Origin: Limnanthes douglasii subsp. nivea
Lineage: Eukaryota; Streptophyta; Magnoliopsida; Brassicales; Limnanthaceae
Direction: 5' to 3'
Assembly: GCA_036936605.1 (NCBI GenBank)
Contig: JAUPFV010000005.1
Span: 73,234,885 to 73,298,884, forward strand
DNA length: 64,000 nucleotides
Shown: positions 11,823 to 22,771 of the stretch, in pieces
Numbering within the stretch: the first letter of the stretch is position 1
Layout of the letters: each line of letters begins with the position of its first letter
Made by a program: the position numbers and the translations under genes
The notes under the pieces: generated by a model
Told to the model about the DNA's origin: nothing
What the model saw: only the letters and a program-made list of their open reading frames with translations
Database searches by the model: none

Positions 11823-12125
11823 TGATATGAAAGTAGGATTTTGAGGACTATGTTGTAAATAATGTAATTATAAGTGATATAAGTTTTGTCCTTAAATTGT
11901 AATTGATGTAAGTTTATAGAGTATTTGTAACTATGTATAATTGTTAAGGACTAAACAACAATTAGTCCTCTATATAAAGGGCAAGGCTACTCTAATAAAG
12001 GGGTTAAACACTTTTTCTTTGGAAATCATTTGTACTTGAACTTTCTCTCTCTAAAAACTCTCAAACTCTTTCTCTCTCTAGAATTCTCTCTTAACAATTT
12101 ACTAAGGCAAAATATTAACTTATCA
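11823..12125 (+). repeat. 3' LTR of the gypsy element
   Basis: It begins TGATATGAAAG right after a purine tract ending GGGGGGGCTTC, carries CTATATAAAGG near 11968, and probably ends ACTTATCA at 12125. Compared with the 5' LTR it has point changes and two deletions, so the insertion is old. Confidence 0.8.
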
Positions 12126-12950
12126 ATACCTATGTTAAGAAATTACTTCCAGTTTTTTTTACTTTTGGGGTTAATGAATTTCTCCATATTCCAAAACTTG
12201 GAGAGTGATAAGCTCCTTAAAATGAAACAACTATAAAATCTGTTATCCTAACGCTTTGAAGCCCACTTCTTTAGGTCCATGAATTTCTTATTTCTTTCAT
12301 ACTTGGCCGATGAGAAACACTTTTTGTACTCAAATGAGATACAAACATATTTTAATCTAATATTTTTAGAAAAATAGATCGAAAATGAAAAAAAACCTCA
12401 AATTCATAATTTTAATTATATATTTATTTGATGATTTACTAATTTTGGAATTTTATAATTTTATAATAATATAAAGTTTTCAAATGTTAAATTTTGTACG
12501 ATTTATATTATTTAAACTATAATATTTACTTAATATAATTCAAAATGTAATTATATAAAATTTATAATCATTTTTATTTTGAGATTCTAGGTTTCTCATT
12601 ATTATTGGATTTTAAATTTTAAATTATCATTGAGTACTTTATGAAGATATTTAATATATTTCTGTGTGTATAAAAACTATTATAATACTCTGTAGTTGCT
12701 TCTAGGTTAAGAATTTCAAGTTGGGAAGAAAAACCCCGTTTAAGAAAAACAAAATCTATAACTAATACGATAATACATATAAATGTGATGAGGTTGAATG
12801 TGATTGGCTTAATTTACAAAAAATGTAAGGGGATGAAGTAGAGATAGATTAGTACATGCTTTCATAATCATGTTTTCGGTTAGTTCAGTGTAGTTATTAT
12901 GATGTAGCCATTTATTTCTATGATCATCTTAATTCTTTTTTGAAAGACCT
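12126..12950. other. AT-rich non-coding stretch
   Basis: Very AT-rich, with no ORF or repeat that I recognise. Confidence 0.4.
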
Positions 12951-12959
12951 ACTCGTACC

Positions 12960-14100
12960 GGAAGCTCTTGACCTCACATATGCATATTTGATCTTCTTCT
13001 TTTTTAAGCTTAGGTTACATAGGGCCACGACAGGTAGATATTATTGATAATAAATTTGTAATTGTCTTTGTTAATCCAACGGTGATGCTTTGAATAATGT
13101 GGTCGTGACATAAATTAGAGTAGGTTTAGTAATTTTGCTAAGGATATCGGTTTGGAATTAGTCTCAATCATATCGTATTTTTGAATTTTATATGTGATTC
13201 TACATGCGCTGAAAATTCTAAAAACGATAATGTTTTTATTTTTCATGATATCTAGGGAGGGATCCTATCTAAACAACGCTAAAAAAAATCCTTTGTTGCC
13301 GTCTTCCAAACTATTTATAGTATGAAAAAAGCATAAAGTATAGTCTTTTTAACTCTTACTAGGGTCTTGCTTAAAGTGCATTATGAAATCCCCATCACCC
13401 TCGATTTTTTTACTCCTGATGAATTGGTGTCTAAAAAAATTCCATAGCATTCAAAACTTTTTATTGACCATAGGGCCAACTGACTGAACTATGTCAAAGC
13501 ATCAGTCCTAAAAGTCATCGAGACGACTCATAACAAAAGTTTTTCATTATCTTCAAAGCTTAACACAAAAATTTTGAAGTTTTCAATGTGGTGCTCTAGA
13601 TCACTGGTCCCATCATACTTTTCCATCTTAAAGAGGTCAAGATTTTGAGATTATTCCCTAGCTAAAATTTCAGGATCAAAATGTCATATTTTTTATTATA
13701 ACCATACATGTAATCGAGTTCTCTACTCTTTCATACATCGTCGAGTATAAACCCATGTTGTATAGTGGTCCATTTTGGTAATAAGGCAGTTGAGACCCAT
13801 AACATGGACCATAATCTGGAGAAACATGAAGAAAGAAATTCATAATAATAGATCGGGGTTACCCCTTGGTAAGTGATATTATGGGGTGGGGGTTAGGTCA
13901 GATAATGAAGTGACCTTTAGTTCCACCATTGAATGGGCTCTAAAATTTCACCACGAAAAATTTCAGACCTTTTACGAATAACCCACCATTTCTATTTGGG
14001 GTGTAAGAAGGTTCTCCTATGCATCAAGTATTCATGTTATCAGGCTATAAAAAAGATTTTGATATTCTTGAATGGTTTTTGAATAAAACTTATGGGTAAT
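12960..14100 (-). pseudogene. Ty3/gypsy gag fragment, minus strand
   Basis: On the minus strand, 13700-13560 reads DLFKMEKYDGTSDLEHHIENF with the hallmark start of the plant gypsy gag domain (usually KFEKYDGTSDPEDHL). It is followed by RTDALT and then FSQLALWSI (usually WFSQLPPGSI) and a FIRSKKIEG stretch near 13400. The region upstream (13700-14050) would be the variable N-terminus. Many stops interrupt it. No protease or pol could be followed beyond about 13000, so this is a gag-only remnant. It resembles the gag at 49-51 kb. Confidence 0.65.
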
Positions 14101-15110
14101 AAATGAAGTATTCTTAGTGTGTTCGCCAATGATGATGTTTGGATAAGTTTAGTCTGGTTCACTAAGAAGTGTAAAGAAAAAGATTGGAAAAATAGAGAGA
14201 GAAAGAAAGAAAGCAATAAATTATTGAAGAATATAATAATGATTATATAACCTTCTTTAAAAAAATGACAAGCTATATTTATAGTGATTATTGTGGGTCT
14301 AAAAGCTTATATCACTAGCGGGCTCGTGTTACATGGCTAATGAATAATCTAAATACTCAATTCAAAGTCGGATAATAACGAAACTAATAATTCGCATATC
14401 AAAACATATTTATTAATTTAATTTAATTTTAAATTTTATAAGCGATTGGGAAAATAGAATTCAAGAATTTAACTTAATCATTAAGGTGTGTAAGGATCAT
14501 AATTTTACTGTTTTTATAAAGCCAAATAACTTAATACTAAAAAACATTAACCAAATATTTAATCTCCTACTCAATCAAAGATAAATATGGTATTACACAC
14601 TACGGTATATGCTACTAATAGTATTACTTGATTATTCGAGTGTACTTAAGTAGATCAATGGTAGTATTTGGACTAGTTATGTACAAGCTACATATATCGA
14701 ATCAACATAAGATGGTCCATACTATATAAGAAGTTCATATCAACTCCCACTAAGATCATCACATGATTTTGTTTTAATGATATATCAATTAAATGACACT
14801 CTATAAATGTTATTTGTATTAATAAGTAAACTAAAAGACTTTCACGATGTGCAGCATGAGAATCGCATGATCATATTATCTAACATGTTAATACTCAACT
14901 AGTCATATTCAACTGAAACTGATATTTTTTTAAACTAAATTTATCAAGAGAAAAATATATCATATAAAAATAAACTATATATATATATATATTATGTGAG
15001 CCAAAATAGATACAAAAAGTAAAATTAAAACTAATAAAATCCCAGTATATATAATTATCCTATAAGGTAAATACATTGATTTGAAAGTTGTGTTCAAGAA
15101 AGAATTTACA
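14100..15110. other. AT-rich stretch, possibly LTR of the gag fragment
   Basis: It lies upstream (minus sense) of the gypsy gag remnant, and 14272-14283 is TATA-like on the minus strand, so 14.1-14.4 kb may be LTR/leader. The rest shows only AT-rich sequence with a short TA run near 14970-14990. No genes seen. Confidence 0.3.
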
Positions 15111-15119
15111 CACCCATCT

Positions 15120-17000
15120 CTTATTACGAACATAATTACATGAAATTTATGTCATACCCCCTATGATGATTTGACCATTATGTATTATTTATTTGACAGT
15201 CATAAACTTGATGTCTACATTTTAAGGTTATTCAAGAAAATGTTATTGTTACAAAACATGAATCCTGATTTATTATCATAACAAAGAATTAGAGATCTTT
15301 CAAATTTTTCCAATAAAGTGTAATCTAGTGACAAAATAATGAAGTTGAATCTCGAGTTAGAAGCCTGGAGACATACAACATATTATGATATCATAAATAG
15401 AATATGCAAAAAATATATTTTGTACTTTTCGAAGAAAGCATGCCTTTACTATAAAAAGAACAATAACAAATATAGACTGATAATTATTCATACAACCAAC
15501 AAAGTTCATGTAAGTGATATCCATGTTATTGAATTGTTACATGTCAAAGTGCTTTGCTTATTCTTATGCAAATATCAAACGATTTTTCTGATTGGTTTCC
15601 AATAGTCTATTTTCATATTACTTAGGTACTTACCTAAATCCTACTATGAATATTATGTTTGGTATCGTAAAAATATGAACACCAATCAAATGTATGAATT
15701 TGAAAAACATATAAAATCATGTATAAAATTTAAATTTACAAATGAGTATTGATATACTTCATTATCTTCTCTTATCCCAATGGCATACGTGAAATTCTTG
15801 TTTTTTATATTATATTGATGCAACATGTTATTCGTGAGGATTATTTCTGTCTGAGGGTAATTTGGTCAGGTGTTTTGTGGTGTTTCAAAAGTATTTAATA
15901 TTTAAGTGGTTTGTAGTGAGCGATTTAAGCTGCCTGGTTGTATTAAATGTTCATTACCCTCATTAATGAAAGTGGTTGGGTATTTATACCCTTAATTATG
16001 GGCCACATTGGCTTTCGGGTCATACTTATGGAATCGGATCGAGTTCAAAAACCCACTAGTTTATTAAGCAGATTAGCAATTAGCTTAGTCATAATGTGAT
16101 TAGCTTTTAATACTTTAGTCTTGTTCGGATGGTTCAGTGGGTGGTTTTTGTCCGAATTTCCCCTGTCCGGTTTCTACAGTGAGTGGTGAGAAAATCTGGA
16201 CTCATCAGTTATCAATATACATATATAGTGATAAATCTTAAGTAATTTAAGAAAAATCTTAATAAGTCTATATTGTCAACACATTTAATGTCTGGTTTGA
16301 ATATTTTTATGGCATTCATTAAATCTTTATCTTTGATGGCAATGAGAATACCATCAATATACAACACTAAAAATATCATTTTGGTTGTAGTAAACTTATG
16401 ATAAATATAATCTCAAATATTAATTCATCTCAAATGAACAAGGTTATAAACCTAAAAACTTATGGTACGAGCGATGATATATTTATTTAATACAATAAAT
16501 GGATATCTTAAGTTAACAAATGGTCAATTTTGAATCTCCACACCTAAACATTTTAGGTTATATCATATAAATAATTTTAATCCATGTCATAATTTAGAAA
16601 TATTGTCTTAACATTTATTTGTTGAAACTCAATATCAAAATGCACAATAGTAGTAATAAATATCCTAAAAGAGCTATTTGAAGAAACTAGATAGCAAGTC
16701 TATTATAACCATTCCTCTCACATAAGTAATTTTTTTCCAATTACAGGATGTTATTGGTATATCTTTATGTTACGTTTTTAGTCTTGTTTGGTTTTAAATG
16801 TTTATTTACTAAAATTTAAGTGCCTTTTACCCATGCAATATGATAAGATCCCAAATTGAGTTATCATGCATCGTTACATTTATCTATAACCAAGAGTTAT
16901 AACTTTTGATGTCATCTTACATGTGAATTTGATTATCTTCCATTATATTATAAAATTCCCTCATGTTATACTAGATATATTACACAATCTAATTATATAG
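15120..17000 (-). pseudogene. Ty1/copia RT-RNase H remnant, minus strand
   Basis: On the minus strand, near 16660-16570, a stretch resembles the RT segment DIEFQQINVKTIFLN (family: QMDVKTAFLNG). Near 16390-16270 there is IFLVLYIDGILIAIKDKD, the palm motif YVDD changed to YIDG. Near 15320-15240, CYDNKSGFMFCNN resembles the RNase H CDNxSA motif. The coding pieces are separated by a block of different composition (15816-16214). Stops are frequent and no LTR was identified. The part above 16700 is too decayed to assign with confidence. Confidence 0.6.
15816..16214. mobile_element. Candidate solo LTR
   Basis: A block of higher GC content than its surroundings starts TGATG and ends ATCA, contains a TATTTATA box near 15980, and seems to separate the RT and RNase H parts of a copia remnant. 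A solo LTR fits. The flanks are AT-rich, so no clear target duplication can be claimed, and no partner copy exists in the window. Confidence 0.3.
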
Positions 17001-17640
17001 AATTTCTTCAATATCCTGTACATTTATGTAACATGGTCACTTTAGATTGATTAATATACTCAATAAAATAACAACTGACTATTTTGAATAGTCGATTTTG
17101 TTCATTTTGAATAACATCAGCAACTTATTCTTGAGGGAGGATCAACATCAGTATTCTATAAAATTGGATACTCTTATGCTGTACAAATGATCATTAATAA
17201 ATATGGTGCATGATTGTTTGAGACTCGATGAATTGCATATTATTATTTTTCAAAATTGATGTTGTTGTTTGAATCATTCCCCGAACCTAATATCCTTGAA
17301 AACTATCCATTTTATTCTTAATAAATATTTTTTGTAGGATTATAAAACTTATAACCTTTAGAATGATTAAAATACTCAATAAAATAGCAACTGACTATTT
17401 TTTCAGAGTTCCGTTCATTATGACTATGAGACTTTACTTTCTCTAGATGTCATCATATGCAATTGTTTCAACTAGAATTTTACCATTCTTGAAGCTCGTG
17501 AAGGTATTTAGTAGCTATTTTTATATGTAGTTTTTTATGATTTTATATTTAATAACTTCATATCATTGTGAAATGTAAAGATATACGACAGAAAAACCTA
17601 GCCTCGAGAAGAGTCAAATCTATTTATATCAAAGGAAAAT
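17000..17640. other. Non-coding, with one direct repeat pair
   Basis: TACTCAATAAAATA.CAACTGACTATTTT occurs at about 17056 and again at about 17372, roughly 316 bp apart. The rest may be more of the minus-strand copia, but no domain can be named. Confidence 0.35.
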
Positions 17641-19740
17641 TGTTGAATGTATGATTTTGTCACGTAGTGACATCCTTGTGTGTTTTTCACAACCAAGTAT
17701 TAATATCGCTATGTTTTGTGGATTTCGGTTGAACGGTTTCCCAAATTCATTGAGAATCGTAGGCAAACTTTTACCATGACCAACCTTGATTTGTTCCTAA
17801 ATGTTTAGGCCTATGAGCCCAAAGTTGGGCATGTATCCATCTTCGTTCTTGATCAGGATTTTCCATAGGTTTCTCTTGGTAATTTCAATAACATTCGCAA
17901 GCCTGGAAAGAGAAATGGTTCCTCTGACCTCTAGAATTATTCTATCAAAGATTTCAGTACTTATTGTTATTATTGTGGTCTAAGTGACCTTCGTGTAACG
18001 CGTATCTCATTATCTTGGTCAAATAAAAAACCTGACATCCCTATTTCATCTAAAATCCACCGAGTCCTAATAAAAAAAATATGATGAGTTATTCTCTACG
18101 TTATTCCCACTATAGTAATCATCGCACCTCCGATCATATTATTTTCACCCTCAATCTCAATAACCAACATCCCTGAAACAAAAGGTTTTTTTTGTATTTT
18201 TACATGTGGCATATCCATCCTAATTTAAAAAACATTATCTTCATTAATTTGAACCATTATATTACTACATTTGTGATAAATTTGGTATCAGTTAAACTAA
18301 ATCGGATTCATAATGTACTATGTGGCCTAAGTCGTCACGAGTTCAGTGATATTACTTGTAGAGGTATTAAAATCACAAAAGAGATCTTCAACAATCAGTC
18401 CATCTTAGCTATCATCCTCCTAAACCCCCTCATTGTCTCCAAGGAAATAAAAGTCTCTTCCGCTTATGTTTTTCACAATAGGGTTGAAAAATCGTTTTTT
18501 CACCAAAAGTCTAAAAAGTATTGGCCCAAGCTTGGATCATGTATAAAAACATTCTTCAATAGTAGTTTCACACCCGTAAAATAAAATTTTCTCTATCACT
18601 ACGCCTACGGTGGAGCTCTAAACGAATCCCTCTTATGTTTCCAATACTTTTGTGGATTACTTCTCCATACATTTGGGATTAATAGTTCTTATTTCTACTA
18701 TGGGATTTCCCGGATTTACTCTCTCATCACCACCAAAATTAATCTTAGTGATAAAATTTCCATGATTAGATCGATTATTATTAAGAAAATTAAGAGTGGA
18801 TCTTTAGTATCTATAATAACAAAGTCTATGGTCTGGTGGTTTTAGTGTCAAAATTTTCAAAATTTCCTGAAACATCGTCGGGAATTATTTTTGCAATAGT
18901 TTCCCCAGTTTCATCTAATACGATTCTCATATTCTCACTTGGAATGAAACCACTAGTGCACTTTGTAAATCTGACACCCCTTCCGTTATCGTAGATTTGA
19001 AACCCACTGCTTGTTTTACTATGACATATAATGTTGTTTCTAATATTATAACCAACAAAATAAGGACTTCTTTCATAGTCTTATTTGAAAATCTTAGTTC
19101 ACTTTTATACTAGGATGTAGTATATCTCATAGCATCCTCATCTATTAGAAGAGTTATGGGTTTAACAGACTAATTACAAAGGCCGGAAGGTTATCTTTAA
19201 AATCGATCTTATGAAGGATTTCGATAATATTTGTTGGAACCTCGTCATTGATATCCTTGTCGAAATGGGTTTCCCTACTAAGATGATCACCAAGATTGTT
19301 CAATGTATATCATTTCCTACCTATAGTGTTAATATAAACAGAAAAGTTCGTTGAAACTTGATAATCCTCTCTCTCTTACTTTAATTTTTGTTTCCTAGTT
19401 ATGCAAGTCCTCTAAGAAATTCTTTATGAGAAAGGTTATGACAAAAATTTCTTCATTAGAAATGTCATAAGCTCAAGACTGTAAATCTTTGTTTCTCAGA
19501 TGACCTCATAGTTTGTAGTTAAGGCAAATGTCATTTTTAAAAATTCATAAATGAAGGTTATGGTGACTTCACATATCTCTCAGGTCTTCACTCCAGCCTA
19601 AAGAATAATGACATCTTCTTCCTTATGGTCATCATAGTCCTTTGTAATAAGCTCGCAAACTTAAAAGGCTACGCGGAGAGTGTCTAACTCGTTAAGTACT
19701 TTGATGTGCGTATTAATATATGTCAAATTCAATTCAAATA
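17640..19740 (+). pseudogene. L1-type LINE remnant, ORF1 to RT palm (first copy)
   Basis: Plus-strand non-LTR retrotransposon remains. ORF1 is represented by a zinc-knuckle-like CYYCG near 17965. Almost at once (near 18140) the end of the endonuclease appears as SDHIIF followed by FxMWHIHPNLKNII, so most of the endonuclease is deleted. The linker (18440-18584) reads FFHQKSKKYWPKLGS, like the WLKEGDxNTKFFH motif. RT follows: LKPTACFTMTYNVVSNIIT near 19000, DxMKDFDNICWNLVIDILVEM near 19215-19260 with FPTKMITKIVQC, then a SPYLFVMQVL-like stretch and FSDDLIV near 19495 (family FADDL). It ends near 19735 with YFDVRIN (family YLGVPL). Numerous stops and frameshifts make it dead. Confidence 0.8.
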
Positions 19741-19744
19741 ATTT

Positions 19745-21370
19745 CTCCTCTTCCCCTCTCCCCTCCCCTTTATCTTTGTGATGTAAGTCCTATAGAGCAT
19801 TCTGAAAGAGAAAAGGCATGATCTCTCTTTCATAGAAGTGTCACAAACTATAAATCATAAATTATCATTTGGTCGATGATCTTATGTTTTTTAGTCATGA
19901 TGACACTAATTCCATTAATTTTATTAAAAAATATCTTCAAGAAATTCCACCTCTCTTTGGCCTCCACATTAACAATAATATTCATTAAAACATCCCCAAT
20001 GTATTTTGCTTCAAGATTGGGTCCCGACTTGGTCGTTACTTAGGAGTCCCCTTGATAACTTATAGACTTTACTATAATGATATGAAACCTATCTTAATAA
20101 AGTCATTTCCCGTATTAACTCATGGACATCTAAATATATGTCTTATGTCCGGAGGTTTCACGTGATTAAAGTTTTTCTTCACTAACCAAGTCTATTGGTC
20201 ATCTATTTTAATCCTCCCTATTAGAGTCTTAATGAGCTCTCCCAGATACTGAAACAATTATTTTGGTTAGGCCCATATATGAAAATTTCTAATATTAAGG
20301 TATCTTAGACTAAAGTCTTCTTGTCCTCACATTAGAGAAGCCTTACAAGTAAATCTTAAGGTCTAAATTTGAGGGCACCTTTAAAAAACTTTGGTTCATA
20401 TTTAGTGGCAAAAAAACTTCAATATGTGTGATTGGATTAACTCTAAGAAGGTAGAGAATAAAAACATCTGGAACCTCCATATAAGTTCCGCCCTCGAAAA
20501 GGGGTGAAGTAAAATCCTCAACCTATAGAAATAAAAAATTGAAAACAAAAACTTCAACACCCTTTAGTATGATCTTTGGATATTCTATACTTCCTTAGTA
20601 TTATGGTCATGCTATTATTTGTTATGTTAGAATGCACATCAACAGTAAATTCGTATACATCATCTCCAATGTCATGTGGAAGTGGCCTACTCAGATTCCT
20701 TCTTGTAGCAGATCCCGCCACACTTATATCCAAAATATCGGTAACTATATTAAGCTACCATCACTCTTTCAAATAGAGAGGACGTTAAAATCTCGCTACC
20801 TAACCAGACTAGTAAGAAATTTAATATTAATATCGCTTACCATATTATTCACAACTCGACTCCTTAGGTAAATTAGGTCAACCTTGAATGAAACCAGTTT
20901 AACATACCCATACGCTCTTTCAATTTTTAGTTGATCGTTCAAGGGAAGCTCTTCATCAGGGATAAATTAATTTATTGGGGGTTTTAATATAGTCATAGCC
21001 TTGTACTTTGCAACAACTCTACTACATCAATTAATCACCTCTTCGATAAGTGCTCCATCTCTTACCTACTTTAAAAAGGCTCAGGTGTAAAGCTTCAGTC
21101 CCCTATTCTAAATAATATGGCCATTTCTCGTTAGAAACTGCAACCTCACGGACCCCCTATCCTTTTGGCCTTAGCCATATTTAGAGCTCTATGTTTCGTG
21201 TGGTGGTTTACCACTTATGGCAAGAGAGAATGGGAGAATCTTCATCTTCACAGACACTTCTTCACTAATGCTTCCTTATTTCTTGCAGGTTTTAGTTTTT
21301 TAGATGCCACTCTCCCAAGCTTTAGTACGGTTGATGGAATCCTATAGACCCCATCTACCTTGATTTATTT
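19745..21370 (+). pseudogene. L1-type LINE remnant, second RT palm to C-terminus
   Basis: A second copy of the RT SPYLFVM...EKG region starts at about 19755, so the palm is present twice in the same orientation. The sequence then continues through the region after the DD motif (KTSPMYFASRLG), then the thumb start VPLITYRLYYNDMKPILIKS near 20060 and VYWSSILILPI near 20190. At the C-terminus, near 20945-21070, GKLFIRDKLIYWGF followed by LVLCNN and INHLFDKCS matches the zf-RVT zinc-binding domain. A tail like the usual C-terminal WxERNxRIF block lies at 21200-21260. The nucleotide identity of the two palm copies is only moderate, so they look like two related elements joined rather than a recent duplication. 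Confidence 0.75.
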
Positions 21371-21554
21371 ATTTATTACCACCCTTTTGTCATTTGCCCT
21401 TTGTTATGTATAATTTTAGAACATGTTATATTATGTCAGCTATGTTACGACTTTAACTTATTATTTTTCCGCGATATTCCTTGAATGATTTGTATCTTTC
21501 TAATTTTTTTATATCAAGGAATGCCCCGAAGTATTTTGTACCCAAAAAAACTAA

Positions 21555-21908
21555 TGTAGCCCAGAAAGTCCAAACAAAAACCTTGTTTATTTTATTTTAT
21601 TTTATTCAAATATCTTATGTATTTAAATCAAATCTAATTATATTAAGATTTGATTTGATTTGATTTGATTTGATTTGATTTGATTTTATTTTATCTTAAA
21701 ATATTTATTTTATTTCCTTGTATTATAATTTAGGGTTTTGAGAAGCTATTATATAAAGCCTCATATGCCGTAAGTTATTTTAAGTTTTTGGGAATAATAG
21801 ATTTAAAATTTCAGTCTTTGTTACCCTTAGATTAGGGTTTCATCATGTTACCCTTGAATTAGGGTTTCATCTATCGTTGCTTCTTCTTCTCTTTCCGCTG
21901 CGTCATCA
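21555..21908 (+). repeat. 5' LTR of the short LTR element
   Basis: 354 bp, TGTAGCCC to TCATCA. It contains a TTTGA pentanucleotide run (about 21650-21690), a TATATAAAG box near 21752 and three AGGGTTTCAT-like stretches in U5. It differs from the 3' copy by few substitutions plus the shorter repeat run there. Confidence 0.85.
21648..21690. repeat. TTTGA microsatellite
   Basis: About eight units of GATTT in the 5' LTR. The matching position of the 3' LTR (near 22530) has about three units. Confidence 0.9.
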
Positions 21909-21924
21909 GTTTGGTATCGAAGCC
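21909..21924 (+). other. Primer binding site of the short LTR element
   Basis: GTTTGGTATCGAAGCC immediately after the 5' LTR. It resembles the initiator-tRNA-Met site TGGTATCAGAGCC with two changes. Confidence 0.7.
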
Positions 21925-21957
21925 TCAGTTCCTGCTACGGGTCAAGCATGTTTCTGA

Positions 21958-22209
21958 ATGCTGATTTCATCTGATTCAAGGTTTAAAGAAGAGAACAACA
22001 CACGTGATCATGAAGATCGGGAAGATCGTTTAAGTATGAGGGGGTATACCAACCGTTTCAATGACGATCGTATTGACCGGTTACTGAAGGAGTTTAAATT
22101 GGGTACCAATCGTCGAATCAAGGTAAAAATTGCTTATCGAGATGTTGTCTCAGACTATGAAGAGGTTTTCAAACCCATTTTTTTTCATCAACTGGACATG
22201 GGGATGTAG
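21958..22209 (+). CDS. Small internal ORF of the short LTR element
   Basis: 83 codons, charged, with no recognised motif; possibly a leftover of gag. The final GAGGTTTTCAAACCC segment (near 22162) is repeated about 63 bp downstream (near 22225), after the stop, so the 3' part of the ORF has been tandemly duplicated. Whether it is translated is unknown. Confidence 0.3.
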   Translation: MLISSDSRFKEENNTRDHEDREDRLSMRGYTNRFNDDRIDRLLKEFKLGTNRRIKVKIAYRDVVSDYEEVFKPIFFHQLDMGM

Positions 22210-22437
22210 TCTTCAGGCTATGAAAAGGTTTTCAAAACTATTTTTTTCCTTCAACTGGATGGCTTCAATGTGACTTCGAATAAGGAACAATCGAGAAGAA
22301 TTTATCTTATTCCGATAAGGTCAACAATTATAATTCTCAATGTAACGATTGAATAAAATAAAATAAATAATTTGGGCTCTTGATGGTGATGGTGCTGTGA
22401 ATTCGAGGACGAATTCTTGTCAACCAGGAGAGGATGA

Positions 22438-22771
22438 TGTAGCCCAGAAAGTCCAAACAACAGCCTTGTTTAATTTATTTTATTTTATTCAAATATCTTA
22501 TGTATTTAAATCAAATCTAATTATATTAAGATTTGATTTGATTTGATTTTATTTTATCTCAAAATATTTATTTTATTTTCTTGTATTATAATTTAGGGTT
22601 TTGAGAAGCTATTATATAAATCCTCATATGCCATAAGTTATTTTAAGTTTTTGGGAATAATAGATTTAAAATTTCATTCTTTGTTACCCTTAGATTAGGG
22701 TTTCATCATGTTATCCTTGAATTAGGGTTTCATCCATCGTTGGTTCTTCTTCTATTTCTGCTGCGTCATCA
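22438..22771 (+). repeat. 3' LTR of the short LTR element
   Basis: 334 bp and closely similar to the 5' copy. It is preceded by the purine tract CAGGAGAGGATGA and followed by AAAACC with no clear duplicate of the left flank. Confidence 0.85.

Larger units (their letters stand above)
6262..12125 (+). mobile_element. Ty3/gypsy element, Tat/Retand-like, internally deleted
   Basis: Two direct repeats, both beginning TGATATG and each carrying a CTATATAAA TATA box, flank the element (6262-6618 and 11823-12125). A G-rich polypurine tract (GGGGGGGCTTC) abuts the 3' LTR, which fixes the orientation as plus. Flanking bases ATATC (6257-6261) and ATACC (12126-12130) may be a 5-bp target duplication with one mutation. 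Only a primer-site-like stretch and integrase remain of gag-pol. The 4.4 kb between the pol end and the 3' LTR holds an antisense ORF and tandem repeats, an architecture known from plant Tat-lineage elements such as Retand. It must have depended on other copies for mobility. Confidence 0.85.
21555..22771 (+). mobile_element. Short LTR element (TRIM-like), non-autonomous
   Basis: Two similar direct repeats (21555-21908 and 22438-22771), both starting TGTAGCCCAGAAAG and ending GCGTCATCA, enclose only 529 bp. A methionine-tRNA-like primer site (TTGGTATCGAAGCC) follows the first repeat, and a purine-rich tract (GGAGAGGATGA) precedes the second. This shows a complete LTR element 1217 bp long. The interior has an 83-codon ORF (21958-22209) without pol domains. 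It must be mobilised in trans. No exact target duplication is visible. Confidence 0.85.

Noticed and set aside
18192..18584. 130-codon ORF as an independent host gene
   Set aside because: It is the linker between endonuclease and RT of a LINE (FFHQKSKKYWPKLGS).
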